A stretch of 64,000 nucleotides of DNA from Agrypnia vestita (taxonomy: Eukaryota > Arthropoda > Insecta > Trichoptera > Phryganeidae). Location: NCBI GenBank assembly GCA_016648135.1, contig JADDOH010002064.1, positions 1-64,000 on the forward strand. The letters run 5' to 3'. Of the stretch, positions 32,295 through 42,799 are shown piece after piece. Positions within the stretch are counted from its first letter, which is position 1; each line of letters begins with the position of its first letter. The position numbers were made by a program, and so were the translations under genes. The notes under the pieces were generated by a model that worked only from the letters and a program-made list of their open reading frames with translations, searched no databases and was not told the origin of the DNA.

Positions 32295-32475
32295 GTTATT
32301 ATTTAACCACTAAAAATATTTTTTTTGTCTACCGGTTTTGAGACGTAATCCGACTCTTTGCCAGAACAACCACTATCTGTCCACCACCACCACTGTCCTG
32401 ACGAAGAGACGGGTTACGTATCAAAACCGGTAGAAAAAAAGAAATTATTAGTGGTTATATACTAACATAAATAAC
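32295..32475. mobile_element. Foldback, family I, with hammerhead-like core
   Basis: The outer arms AACCACTA and TAGTGGTT and the inner TCTACCGGTTTTGA and TCAAAACCGGTAGA are inverted around a spacer of CCACCAC repeats. The right arm: CTGACGA (32398-32404), extra A, stem GAGAC-like, AAAAC in place of GAAAC, ACCGGT (32426-32431). The left arm has decayed to CTGGCAA. It shares ACCGGTA with family B but its arms are unrelated to those of B. Confidence 0.75.
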
Positions 32476-32861
32476 ATTTTTTTTAAAAGTCTGATCACAA
32501 AGTTAATGTTTTAAATATAAAAAATATTTAAAAAATTATAAATTTCTTTCGAAATAAATACATAGTCAATTGCGATATTTATTTAAACGTTTGAAATTCG
32601 TATTTGCATTTTATATGAGTACCTACTTTACCAACTTTTTTATAAATATAAATACAGGCAGTTTGTAACGCTCTAAGAAATTTAAGGGGTTGAAATTTTC
32701 AAAAAATATTTTTTTTTCTTTGTCCTATAGCTTGAAGTTAGTAAAATAATTTGACACATTCAAAAACTTTGAGAATCGGCCTTTTTTCCACAACTGCCTA
32801 TATGATGTACTTTGCTTCTGTTTTGATTAGTAAACTGCCTGATGTCTGATATTCATTTTAA

Positions 32862-33528
32862 CCCTTCACTGCCCATTGTAGATGACCTACTACATAACAA
32901 CAAAATGTGTATAAAAATCCATTGAGAAAGTCAATTCGTCTATAGTCTACATACCGGGTTACGTGATTTACTTCCATAAATGTCCAACAGAGGGTACTTT
33001 TCACGTTAAATCTGAAACAAATGTCAGTTGATATGTCACCGCTTAAAAGTGAAGTAAAACTGTTGTTTGATCATCGATTTCTGCAGTGTTTTTAAGATTC
33101 ATGTACTGAAAAAATTATTTTGTTGCGCATTTAGCTTTATTCCATGTGTTTATAAACTTTACGGACCGCGAAAGTTGATAATACAATATTCTTTTCGATA
33201 ATTCGGTCTATATCAGATGCATTACAGTGGGCGTCAGAAGTACTAGTGTATCATGGAAAGGCAATACATACAATCATGCAAGATGTCAAAATGTAAAGGC
33301 TTTACATTTATACGTGCTGTTCATTTTTATCTGAATAGAAATAATAATAGTTTCCAAAATTTTCACTGTTAAACTGTATAATTGTAGCATATTATCTACA
33401 TAACTTAAATGTTAAAATAAAGTTGAAAATAATATTTTTTTAATTTTATTTAATTTTTCCCATAATCTACACAACACAAAACCAAAAATATTTTTTCATT
33501 CAGAAAAGAAAAATCGGGCAGTGAAGGG
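32862..33528. mobile_element. piggyBac-type non-autonomous element, TTAA TSD
   Basis: Exact inverted ends CCCTTCACTGCCC (32862-32874) and GGGCAGTGAAGGG (33516-33528) are each flanked by TTAA (32858-32861 and 33529-33532), the invariant target of piggyBac. The 667-bp core has no transposase frame, so it would depend on a protein made elsewhere. Confidence 0.85.
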
Positions 33529-33534
33529 TTAAGT

Positions 33535-33915
33535 TGGTTAAAAATGCTATATAATATAATAATTATATTTTTAAACTTGTTTATAACACTGATCTGTTGA
33601 TGTCTCTTCCGTATGTATATTAATAAACATTAGGTTATTAATTTTCAATATAAATTTGTTTACGTGTACTGAGTTATGATATTATATCAAACGGATAAAT
33701 GTTATGCAAAAACATTTTTTACGAGTTTTTCAACGAATTAAATGTTTCGGTTGGAGTCTTTATTTATCCAATAAAATGAAAACATTATTACGTCTTCAAT
33801 AAAACGCAAAAATATTTCGTTTAGATAGATGTTTGAGTAAAAATAAAATGTTGTATATATTTAAAACACTAATATCCTTGAAGGAAGAAATATTTTAATG
33901 TACTATCGATCAGCA
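33535..33915. other. No gene found
   Basis: AT-rich without a recognised element. Confidence 0.5.
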
Positions 33916-33919
33916 TTCA

Positions 33920-34245
33920 AGTCGGTAGGTACATCTTGAATACTATTCTCCATCTCTATCCTGCAGATCTTAGCGTCACCAAAGAAGTGCCTGTGGTTTT
34001 TGCACTTGGTCGGTCAAACGAGTGAGGGATCATCTTCTTCCTCTCAACACTCAACGTGGCCCACCACGATAAGCTTTCTTCTTCCTCTTTTCTATCTTCT
34101 TCTTCTCTTCTATCTTCTCATCTAGCGAGACGTCCATAAAATTGGAGGATTCCTCTCAGACATGTGGTTGAGAATCTCTCCTTGATTCTTAGTTCTTGTA
34201 GTATGGAGACCTTTGTGCGTCTTGCTGTAGTCCAAGAATGTGGTA
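33920..34245 (-). mobile_element. LINE ORF2 C-terminal end (broken)
   Basis: On the minus strand: LRIKERFSTTCLRGILQFYG, RLAR, then a GAAGA-type low-complexity part that replaces the normal linker, then a stretch with TDQVQKTTGTSL. The first motif matches the ILxFFGHIARR region of LINE C-termini and the second the RWTDQI region. Frames change in between. Confidence 0.7.
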
Positions 34246-34309
34246 GGTGAAACATTCAATATTTTTGAAAGAAAATATCTTTTTTTTTAAATTTTACGCT
34301 TCAACAGGC

Positions 34310-34675
34310 TAAGACGCCCAGTTACAGAAGTGTAGTGTTTTTGTGTGTTCGCCACGGGAGTGGTGGGGGAGGCGCATAAAACCGGGGACACTAGGCGCAC
34401 TGGGCTCTTCGATTCCCGGGTTACGCATTCGGCAGAAAATCATATCGTTAAAATAAACTGGAGTAATTACTAGATCATGTATTACTCCACCTGAAAACGA
34501 ATCACTGCATTCCCAGGCGGAATACATAACAAGAGGCGAGAATCCTCACAAAATACAAAATATCTCAGGCTTGAGTAAATCATATTGATTAATTGTGTCC
34601 TCACCGGGAATCGAACCCGAAACCCTCGCCGTGAGAAAGCAGCTTCATGCCCACTGGGCTACGGGGCCGTCTTGA
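34310..34675 (-). mobile_element. tRNA-derived SINE, near-complete
   Basis: On the minus strand: ACGGCCCCGTAGCCCAGTGG (A-box region, 34655-34674), B box GGTTCGATTCCCGG (34606-34619), then about 290 bp of body. A second GATTCCCGGGTT-like stretch lies at 34411-34422. The head is shared with 3285-3417. No frame is coding; the open frames in it are shadows. Confidence 0.8.
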
Positions 34676-34739
34676 TTCCTAGGGAGAGATTTGTGCGTCT
34701 CGCTGTCCAAGTTATGCGGCGTACTATATGTTTTCGGCA

Positions 34740-34990
34740 AAATCTTAATATAATAATTTCGTTGTATGTCCATGTAACTTCGTGAAACGACCGTAATTTT
34801 GTTCAAATTCACTGCTAAAAAACCAAATTAAATGGCTGGAGATCGGGCCAGCAAACCCAAAGGTGGCAACGATAGCGATGTGGCTAACGCTGCCTCACCA
34901 CGGACCGCCAAAAATATACTATAAATATATATTAGGGCTTAGAAAAGACGCAAACCAATGTTCCATCATTTTTGAAGGATAACAACTAGT
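34740..34990 (+). repeat. Dispersed family P, copy 1
   Basis: Matches 56080-56330 along about 240 bp: TAATTTCGTTGT, GTAACTTC, AAAAAACC, GGACCGCCAAAAATA, TATAAATATA, GGCTTAG, then GACGCAAACC and GTTCC. Both run in the same direction. Non-coding; the TTTCGTTGTCTGTC end recurs at 19857 and, inverted, at 25583. Confidence 0.65.
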
Positions 34991-35089
34991 CCAAGAATAC
35001 AGTCATTTACAATCATTTATTTACAATTTACACTTTGTCTTTAGAGAAAACCTCTCAAATGTCGAAATGTTTGGTAAAATTTTCGAAGC

Positions 35090-35478
35090 TTTATAGTATA
35101 ATCATCACTTTTATAATCTATCAAGCATACGTAAGACCAGTAATGACGCACAGCGTTGAAGTAAGGGCAGACACAATCAGGACTAAACAAACATTGAGGA
35201 CTTCCGAGATGAAGACACTGAGGATGATAGCAGGCAGGACTCTGAGGAATCGCGAGAGGAACATCAGAATAAGAGAGATATATATACCTATGAGGCTGAG
35301 AACATTGCACGATGGAGTGGACAGCAAAGGAGGGGCTGGTATGGTCATGTCCAGAGAATGGACAGCACCAGACTCCCTTATACCGCACTACGTAGTCAGC
35401 CCCACGGAGCCCGCCATCGCGGAAGACTTCTCAAAAGATGGAAGGACAGCTGGGAGTCTACCTAACAGGAGGCGCTAT
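35090..35478 (+). mobile_element. LINE ORF2 C-terminal end with one frameshift
   Basis: Frame 1: IYQAYVRPVMTHSVEVRADT, LRTSEMKTLRMIAGRTLRNR, ERNIRIREIYIPM. Near 35290-35300 the frame shifts, and the sequence continues ENIARWSGQQRRGWYGHVQR, MDSTRLPYTALRSQPHG, LLKRWKDSWEST, stop (about 35478). It is the same LINE type as the minus-strand fragment at 12005-12335. The 197-codon frame reported by simple translation reads out of frame after 35300. Confidence 0.88.
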
Positions 35479-35539
35479 CTTCTGGAGAACAGACCACATA
35501 AGTCTATTAAAAGGAAGAAGAGCTACCTTAATACTTGCT

Positions 35540-35680
35540 CGTTAATTCTGTTTTATTTTGAATTTAGGACACTCAACTACCGTAGATACTTACTGTGTGG
35601 ATTTTTGCGTGAAGCGCCCTTGAGATGAGTACTCGACGAAAAGGGTGCTATATAAATCATCCCATTATTATCCCAATTAC
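35540..35680 (+). mobile_element. L2-like LINE or SINE 3' tail
   Basis: GAAGCGCCCTTGAGATGAGT then GGGTGCTATATAAATCATCC is the typical 3' end of L2-type elements. GCGCCCTTGA also follows the LINE C-terminus at 20780-21135. Confidence 0.65.
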
Positions 35681-35721
35681 AATAATTTTACTGTCCGTCT
35701 GTCTGTCCATCCGTCCATCCC

Positions 35722-35815
35722 AAAATTTTTTTTTTTTTTTTTTTAAACTTTTTTTTCCGAAAAATGTTTCTTGCCAAAAATTTTCTTCCCAAAATTTATT
35801 TTTTTGATTTTTTTA
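35722..35815. repeat. T-rich low-complexity tract
   Basis: A run of 18 T at about 35727-35744 and further T-rich DNA follow a CTGTCCGTCTGTCTGTCC stretch. Confidence 0.85.
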
Positions 35816-35835
35816 AAATAAAATAAATACACACC

Positions 35836-35890
35836 TACTCCCTAGGAACCGACATGTAAAAGTACCATCATTTTGACGGGTTACAGATAG
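35836..35890 (-). repeat. Family D repeat end
   Basis: TAGGAACCGACATGTAAAAG then ATTTTGACGGGTTACA, matching 20018-20062 and, inverted, 25060-25115. Confidence 0.6.
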
Positions 35891-35915
35891 TTATAATTAT
35901 AATCATTTTTATTAT

Positions 35916-36318
35916 TCCACGAATGTGTGGTAAATCCATGTATGATAGAGTAAAGAATGAAGATATTAGGAATGAACGTAAAGCTGATCGTAGCATAACA
36001 CATAGAATAAAAATAGGGTCGCTCAGGTGGTTTGGGCATGTTGAGCGAATGAATGAGGAAATAATGGTAAGAAAGATTTATGATGCAAGTGTTGACGGCG
36101 CCAGAAAGAGAGGGCGACCACGGAAGACGTGGCATGACCAGATTAACCAGACACTGGAAGATGGTCCTGTTAGAAGCCTGAACAACCGTCGAGCTTGCAT
36201 GCGAAGATGTATGAATGTAGACGAAGCGAAAGTTGCGAAAGCAGAAGAGTATGGCGCTCTATCCTCTCTGCCTACCCCCACAGAGAAACAGCGTGACGGT
36301 AAGTAAGTAAGTAAGTAG
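35916..36318 (+). mobile_element. RTE-like LINE 3' end, sister of 1408-1924
   Basis: An open frame from MCGKSMYDRVKNEDIRNERK to the end LPTPTEKQRDGK follows the copy at 1541-1918 almost residue for residue (LRWFGHVERMNEE, RGRPRKTWHDQI, CMRRCMNVDEAK). It begins abruptly at 35916, so it is more strongly 5'-truncated. The tail is GTAAGTAAGTAAGTAAGTAG at 36299-36318. No stop interrupts this part. Confidence 0.9.
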
Positions 36319-36335
36319 GTACTATTCCAAAAAGA

Positions 36336-36720
36336 TCAGTCATACCAAAAGATATTGGATTTAGTCTCTTTCTTTAACACCACATCGTATTGACCCGCTT
36401 TCTCTCTTTTGCATTTAAAATCTACGATTTCACACCATAAAGGAGTATTGAGTGCACTAAATACCTTACAAGCGTGAATTTGGTTGTTTCGGATAAAATG
36501 CGGTCTCTCCAGAGATTCTCCAAGTCTGGACATACAACTTTTCGCCATACCCATCCGTCGTTTGACTTCTGGCTCACAGCTTCCGTCGTCAGTAATTACA
36601 GATCCGAGATAATTAAAGTCCTTGGCAATTTCAAGATCCTGAGGGAAATCTATCCGGAAAGGCTGGTCATGTTTGTCAATAAGCATCAGCTTTGTGTTTT
36701 CTTTATGTCCGCCTATCTAT
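36336..36720 (-). mobile_element. LINE ORF2 fragment, region after the reverse transcriptase
   Basis: The minus-strand frame reads MLIDKHDQPFRIDF, then DFNYLGSVITDDGSCEPEVK, RRMGMAKSCMSRL, then IRNNQIHACKVFSALNTPLW. The FxYLGSxIxxDGxxExExKRR motif is the well-known linker after the palm of non-LTR reverse transcriptases. The frame runs on to 36336 but loses similarity after about 36430. Confidence 0.85.
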
Positions 36721-36724
36721 GAAC

Positions 36725-37185
36725 GAAAATCTTTCAAACGCTAAAAAAATAGCTTTATGTTTTTTTTTAAATTTATTTATATATTTTTATTTAGTTAATG
36801 ATACATACAATAATGCCCCTATACAACATCCATTTTCTTGACAATTATCTGAATCCCTAGAACCTTAATATATAAATTCTTTATTTATCATAACGGTTTT
36901 ACGCATAACAACGTAACATTAGTCTTTAAATTTTCAATGTTCATATTATATTAACCTGTATCAATAATTACCAATTTTTTTTTGTTTGCTTGTTTACCAG
37001 TTGCACTGTACACGCCTAATTGCTTTGCAGGATGAATGTCAATTTGTAGACGATCGAATTAAAAATACGCAAGTTTCTAGAACGGGCCGAAGACGCTTGT
37101 AATAAGGATATGAGGTCGAGTTTGAAACAAACAATATATTATTTTTTACGTACTTTGTGTCTAATATTCTATTAGCATCTCTTAA
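36725..37185. other. No gene found
   Basis: AT-rich; no frame of note. Confidence 0.5.
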
Positions 37186-37189
37186 TAAA

Positions 37190-37420
37190 GAAAATAAAAT
37201 CTTACAATAACTATGATATTGTGGTGGTCGAGACCCGCGGCGTTTCTAGCCGTACGCATCGTGCCGGCAACCACCAATCAGAGGCTCTGTGCTGCTAAAT
37301 AGGTCCCCGTTGCCAAAAAGTACAACCACTCTTTTGCTGACAGCCGTAGCCACCGCACGTAATATTTTCGGTACTCAACGCCACCTTTGAAAATTTGTGT
37401 CATTCAAGTATTCAGACAAT
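37190..37420 (-). mobile_element. Dispersed family C, copy 3
   Basis: Read on the minus strand: GGTGGCGTTGAGTACCGAAA, GGTGGCTACGGCTG, AAAGAGTGGTTGTAC, CTGATTGGTGGTTG, then GGTCTCGACCACCACAAT, in the same order as 30505-30670 and 57455-57625. Confidence 0.65.
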
Positions 37421-37424
37421 CATC

Positions 37425-39085
37425 GCACGCACTCAAAAAGTAAGTAGTAAATATAGTTTATCCCAAACCTGTATTAAAAAATAAAAAAAATAAGAAATTC
37501 TATTTAATTAAGCACAAAAACAAGCATGAAGTGCTAATAAGTTTCATGCATTACATTTATATTTCAGTCAACGTGCAGTTTGCACACAAATCATTGCGCG
37601 TACAATATTACTACCAACCCAAAAGAAACCATTCACATCCACACTGTAACAAAATTTAGAATGCACATTGGTAAAAAATCACATAAGAAGGTTTCCTGTC
37701 CCTGCCTGCCTATTTATAGGCCGATTTCAAAGAAAATTGACACTTAATTCCTAAGAAATGTGTCAATTTCTCTTTTGTAAACCGATCGAAATGTTTTGAA
37801 ATCATGAGCATTGCTTTTCCTTTTGTGTGGAATCGCTTTCAGGGAAAGTGATATTCCCTTTCAACTTTTCGTCGTACTTTCGTAGGCCCCTGAATAACTT
37901 AATCAGCCAAAATTGCCACTTCAACCATTTACGAACAAAGACAACAATTTTCTTGCTCCAGTGTATACTTTAATAAAACAAGACTATAATTTAGACGAAA
38001 CATCAAATGGTAAACGAAAACGGTCCATCACCTTAAATAAAGGACTGCAGCCTTCTAAAGCCTTACCTGTACGTGTAATTATGTACATTACTGTAATGAT
38101 ACGTGGGTCTTTCTATTTCTCAACATTTCTGAATTCTTTGGTAAAAAGATTGTTGTAACTGGTGATTTTTAATTTTTTAATTAACTCAAATTTTCACTCA
38201 AAACTCGTGTTTTTTAAAGTAGGTACTAGAAACCCTAAACCTTTATCATATCGTGATATAAAATATTAATCATCGGCACAAAATACAAGTATAATGACGT
38301 GTCAACCTTTCTATCATAATGGCGAAAATAATATCTTTCATTTAATATTTTTATACTTTTGACGAACAAATTAAAAGATGTATAGGAAGCAAATTAACTT
38401 ATATCAACTTTTAAAATAATAAAACTATTTATTTTGTTTAATATTTATATGTTAAAAGTGAAGATGTATATAATTTTATATAAAAGCGGTCAAGGCATGA
38501 TTGTCATGTACGAGTAAGTTCTATATTTTATTGTCAATTGTTTTCACTGAAAAACGCTTAAAAAAATAGTCGAAAGAATGCAGAATATATCAACGATCTT
38601 TGTTCTTGTTAAACATTTGGAACTAACAATATGGTATTGACAATTAATTGGATGTTTCAAGGCGTCATATCTCACTATGGAAATGAATTTATGAGGTGGA
38701 AAAAGTCGTGTTGTCCAGAAGATTTCAGATAAAACAAGCTATGCCAGAGCGGACCGTTAGAGAGCTTTATCTGCGTCGGAAAAATAGTTTAAGGCCGCCT
38801 AGTGATCTAGTTAGTGACTGGGACTAATGTAAAATTGTGTTGGTTTAAGTCAAGTCTTATCCTTGTGCTTAAGGTATCCCTAACGGAAAAGTAGGGAGGA
38901 GTTATGATACAAAAAATGCTTTCTTAGCTCTATACGAAGAAGTAGAAACATCAAGCTGATATTGCGGTCTGCCATGCCAATAGCTGTGGTAGCAAAAAAG
39001 TTTAAAGTATTTTCATGTAAAGCGCTTCACTGACAGTCTTAAAAACACCATCATTACTCTGGAAGAAATAACCCTCTTAATATAT
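37425..39085. other. No gene found
   Basis: About 1.6 kb without a recognised element. A weakly coding-like stretch at 38730-38830 (plus strand KQAMPERTVRELYLRRKNSL, then stop) could be a piece of a TE protein, but I cannot place it. Confidence 0.4.
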
Positions 39086-39627
39086 TGTCACGGGACGTGG
39101 CTTTGGAGACAAATGAAAACACTAAAACAATTTAAAGTTTAATTAATTATTAAAGAAAGTCACTGGACACGAGTTAAATTGAAGTACACTTCTTAATTTT
39201 ATAGTCAATAAATATCTCCAGAATATTTCGCACGCTTATTATTGCACTGTTCCATAATTTTCATTAATTAATGCTGTTTATTGTGCTTTGATCATTTTCT
39301 AGCAAAATCCGTTTAATGTTCGGACGTAAAAAGACACCTCGCTCCTTTATTTATTACCGCTGGTGTCACTAACGCTGGTAACACTGCGCCCGCTCGCTTA
39401 CTGAGTTTGCGCTACGGTTCTATCGCTGGGATGTCGTCAATTATTGTCTCGAACGACTGAGCCCGTGTCGCGTGACTCCCTTGTTTTTATAGATAACACC
39501 GCCTTATTACGAAAGTTGTAGAAGATATCAGAATGATGTGCGTGTGTGCGTTAGTGAATAATGTTATGGAATCTTTGAGAGTATTCGGTAGTATTATTAT
39601 CAGTATTATATTCACCATTTTGTTACA
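39086..39627 (-). mobile_element. Solo LTR, 542 bp, TSD ATAT
   Basis: Starts TGTCACGGGACGTGG and ends TTTTGTTACA, so TG and CA ends are kept. ATAT stands on both sides (39082-39085 and 39628-39631), the 4-bp duplication of Gypsy-type elements. The minus strand carries a TATA-like TCTATAAAAACAAGGG near 39490 and downstream AATAAA-type signals, so transcription would run right to left. No gag or pol follows: the element has recombined down to one LTR. It is the best reference for the LTR-like relics in this window. Confidence 0.85.
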
Positions 39628-39629
39628 AT

Positions 39630-41065
39630 ATCAGCGTCAGTTCTGGTACACCAAATTATTACTAGAGTTGAATGCAGTGATCTGTGATGAATTTTTCTTT
39701 GATTGACATTAAAAATTATTCGTAATCAAACAGCTAGAATTTTTTTAAATCCATACTTTTTTTTGCGCCACCAATATATTTTCACTTTTATACATTTATA
39801 TTAAATATTTTTCTAAAATATATTTCATATTAAATCCGATTGTCTCGTCAAATCACAAAGAACGATGATTAAGGCTTTGTTAGCTTAATATTCCGATCGT
39901 TTAATTTTAATATCCTTTTTGTGATTTCGCAGGTTCAAATGATTGGTCGTCTGGGTGGTTTGAATTATTGGACTGGAGAAAATTTACGAAAATGAAAATG
40001 CTATTTCATTTCAGAGAAATTGCTATCACTTTCAGGCGACAGTGATAAGTCGCGCGCTATTTTTAAAGTCCAATTTAAAAAAAAATGCTAATAGATGATT
40101 ATGATAGCAATTGAATATTCTTTTGTTAAATATTCCAGTCATGCCATTTTGTTAAATATAGAAAGCTTTTCGAAATAAATGACAGTTTAATCTTTTTACA
40201 AATGTCTGTTTCTTTATTTAATTTAAGTTATTTTTTAATCATATTCCCAAAATCGAAAAAAACTTTTTTAATAAGACGTATTTCAAATCAGGACGAGTAT
40301 ATATTGAAAAGATATTATGTTTTTTTAATATCGTTTCTAAAGTTACATATTAAACAGAATCTTCTTAGCGTAGCTTTCTGCAATATTCTGCCACGTATGT
40401 CTGACAACTGTGACCAACCATTTTCTGATCCCATTGCAGGGTCCATCATCAAAGCTGAAGATGGGACCCAAAATGTCAGCCAGAGAGGTCAGATATACAC
40501 GGTAGAATATCCCAGAAAACTACACACAGAAGGTTTTGAACGGCCGTGAAAACCTGAGAACATTATTGAACAGAATATTTTGAGTATATTCAAAATCACA
40601 AAGGGAACATTATACAATAGACTTCAATATCTACTTTTACATGTAAATAGTTTCTTCTCTATGAGACATGTATACTATATCTTGATTAATGATGTACATA
40701 TACAACTATTATTCTTATTGGAAAATTGAAAAAATAAAATGCCGCATCGTATCTAATTCCATGGAGTTGCAAAATTCCCGGTGCAAGTTTGTCAAAGACA
40801 GAAAAGACGATCGCGTACGTACTTCAGAATATTTTTGAGTATGTCCATATTTTTGAGAATGGAACTGGATTTTTGTTACAGGGATATCATTAATCAATCA
40901 ATGTATATATAGAGAGATCAAAAATATTCTGAATGAAAAATACTGGTAAAAAAAGGAGTTTAATAAAAATTGAAATAATATTTCTGGCGTATCCCAGTGG
41001 AATGTTTGTAATTCGGATGAATTTCATTCACACAGATAAAGTATATTGCTTAAAAAACTAAAAAA
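39630..41065. other. No recognised gene
   Basis: Holds a 115-codon plus-strand frame (40202-40549), whose last 40 residues (DPIAGSIIKAEDGTQNVSQR onward) look less biased than the Leu/Phe/Lys-rich first part. No motif was recognised. The rest is AT-rich. Confidence 0.35.
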
Positions 41066-41074
41066 AAAAATCTA

Positions 41075-41100
41075 TAGATGTCTCATAAGCGACATCTATG
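41075..41100. repeat. Short hairpin
   Basis: ATAGATGTC and GACATCTAT flank eight bases; the sequence resembles the end of the 30-bp-TIR MITE. Confidence 0.5.
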
Positions 41101-41189
41101 GTCATTCAAGAGGAATGAAAAAACTTTGGTGCTAGCCACGTGGAGGATCGTTAGAACTCACATGTGAAACGTGGCGCATAATGTAATTA

Positions 41190-41375
41190 TATATACAGTT
41201 CCAAAAATTAGTAGACATGGTATTCTATCATGGGTGGAAATGGCGAACGTTGTATATGTGTAAAGTGATCACCTAAGCCAGTCGTATGATAGGTCGTAAG
41301 CCCTATGTACACCCACAAGACTTCTATACCTATTTTCCCATAAAAATACAGTTTCGTTTCTGTGAGACATTTTTA
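41190..41375 (-). mobile_element. Copy of the 30-bp-TIR MITE, one end lost
   Basis: ATCATGGGTGGAAATGGCGAA, AAAGTGATCACCTAAGCCA, TTTCCCATAAAAATACAG and CTGTGAGACAT follow the inverse of 19050-19220. Confidence 0.7.
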
Positions 41376-41849
41376 TATACATTGATTGCGTATGTACTTA
41401 TTTAAATTTGAAATATTTAAAACGACCAAGACCTTTTCTGCTCGCATTTTTGTCTTGGAAGATGGGACGCAGAATGTGGTATTTCTCTGAATGTTTCATG
41501 GTATGGTCAAAATATTGTTTTTATTGTTTTAAGGACTTCTTTTTCCTTTCGCATCCTTTTAATTATATTATCTTTTGTAAGACTTTTAAATCCCGATTAT
41601 TTTTAGAAGCTCTCTAGATACATATCCCAAATGCTTCTAGTCATTTAGCATCGTTCAATAAGGTGCTCCCATAGCCGTTGCACCCACATGATGCATGGGG
41701 GGGGGGTCTTAAAAAGTCGGCGATGTGTAAATGCTGTGCGGTACAGACCACTCATGGTCCACATGGTGACTCCTCAAGCCTAAGACTGGCTCACAAAATT
41801 AGATGTGTGGGAAGGCTGATGAGGATAAAGCCGCGGTATTTGAATAGTA

Positions 41850-41855
41850 TTTATT
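41850..41855 (-). promoter_or_regulatory. Polyadenylation signal of the solo LTR
   Basis: AATAAA on the minus strand about 135 bp after the TATA box, as expected at the R/U5 region. Confidence 0.65.
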
Positions 41856-41984
41856 GAGATTTAATAATAATAAAGTTACAAGTATAGTAATTACATTTAC
41901 ACAATAATGAGTCGATAAATGGCGAGAGCTTCCGCAGTATAAGCGGTTCATGTCAAAGTGAGATAATCTTCTCTGCAGGCGCCG

Positions 41985-41993
41985 GCTTATATA
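41985..41993 (-). promoter_or_regulatory. TATA box of the solo LTR
   Basis: CTATATAAG on the minus strand, set in GC-rich DNA inside the LTR at 41806-42283. It fits a Gypsy-type core promoter. Confidence 0.75.
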
Positions 41994-42479
41994 GTGATCC
42001 AGAACAACGAGCTCCTGGTGTTTTTGTCTGGCGTGTGGCCGCAGCCCGTGCGTCGATGTTTTGTCTCCATTTTGTTGCCTCTGCATTTCAGGGTTTTGAC
42101 CCCGTCCCCTTGTCCCATTTCTCTTTGTTTGCGTTTGTCGCCCTCGCTTACAAAGTTGCTTGTTTGACAATTCGGCTTCCTTCGTGACCGCTGTTCGCGG
42201 GGAGTTATGACCCGCGGTACTCGGCGTCAGCATGTATGATGTTGCCGTTCCTTTTGTGTGCATGAGCGTATCACGTCACCACAGATGTCTTCTTCTGTTC
42301 CCCTACCATATGAAATAAGAAGAAGAAGAAGAAGACGAAGCATCGTTTAAACAATGTCAATATTTCCATTTCATATAAATATCTCTCATGGGTAGCTCAT
42401 TAATAATTGTCCATTACAAGACCAATGATAACAGAAGCAGCCCTCGTAAGTTGGGCCACCCTGGTTTCACGTCTGATGA

Positions 42480-42785
42480 CAATCGGTGAGTAAAATACAC
42501 AGTCAAATGAACCAAGCCACATGGAAAAATATGAAAGAAAGCCGATTGAGATGGCATGCCTACGTTGGACGCGGAGTACCCGATCACATTGTTAACCAGG
42601 CGATTCCCTTGGATCTTCCCCGAATTACATCCAGAAAATTCATGGGTGGTGAAAAGATAGTCGAATTCAGGGGTTAGGTTGTCTAGAACACAATACCGTA
42701 AAACCTAAAGATGAAGAGAGGTGATCCCAACAGTCGATGAAGATGGCGAGTTGGGATGAAGCCAGAGAGAAGAAGAATAAAATTA
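42480..42785 (+). mobile_element. LINE ORF2 C-terminal end with GAA tail
   Basis: ESRLRWHAYVGRGVPDHIVN and QAIPLDL match the LRWYGHVxRxxPDHIVN region of a LINE C-terminus. After a stop, another frame continues toward MKRGDPNSR and ends in AGAAGAAGAAT (42768-42778). Stops and frame changes make it dead. Confidence 0.75.
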
Positions 42786-42799
42786 TAGAATTCGTTACC

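Larger units (their letters stand above)
41806..42283 (-). mobile_element. Solo LTR, 478 bp, TSD GATG
   Basis: On the minus strand it begins TGTGGTGACGTGATACG and ends CCTTCCCACA. GATG flanks both ends (41802-41805 and 42284-42287). A TATA box CTATATAAG (41985-41993) is followed by GCCGGCGCC and, about 130 bp later, an AATAAA signal (41850-41855), which marks U3, R and U5 in order. It is GC-richer than its flanks and unrelated to the LTR at 39086. The 154-codon open frame across it is not a gene. Confidence 0.92.

Noticed and set aside
35035..35628. 197-codon protein as translated in one frame
   Set aside because: After about 35300 the LINE similarity continues in another frame, so the last 100 residues are not real.
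41799..42263. 154-codon open frame on the minus strand
   Set aside because: It runs across the TATA box and R region of a solo LTR with clear ends and target duplication; no coding motif.
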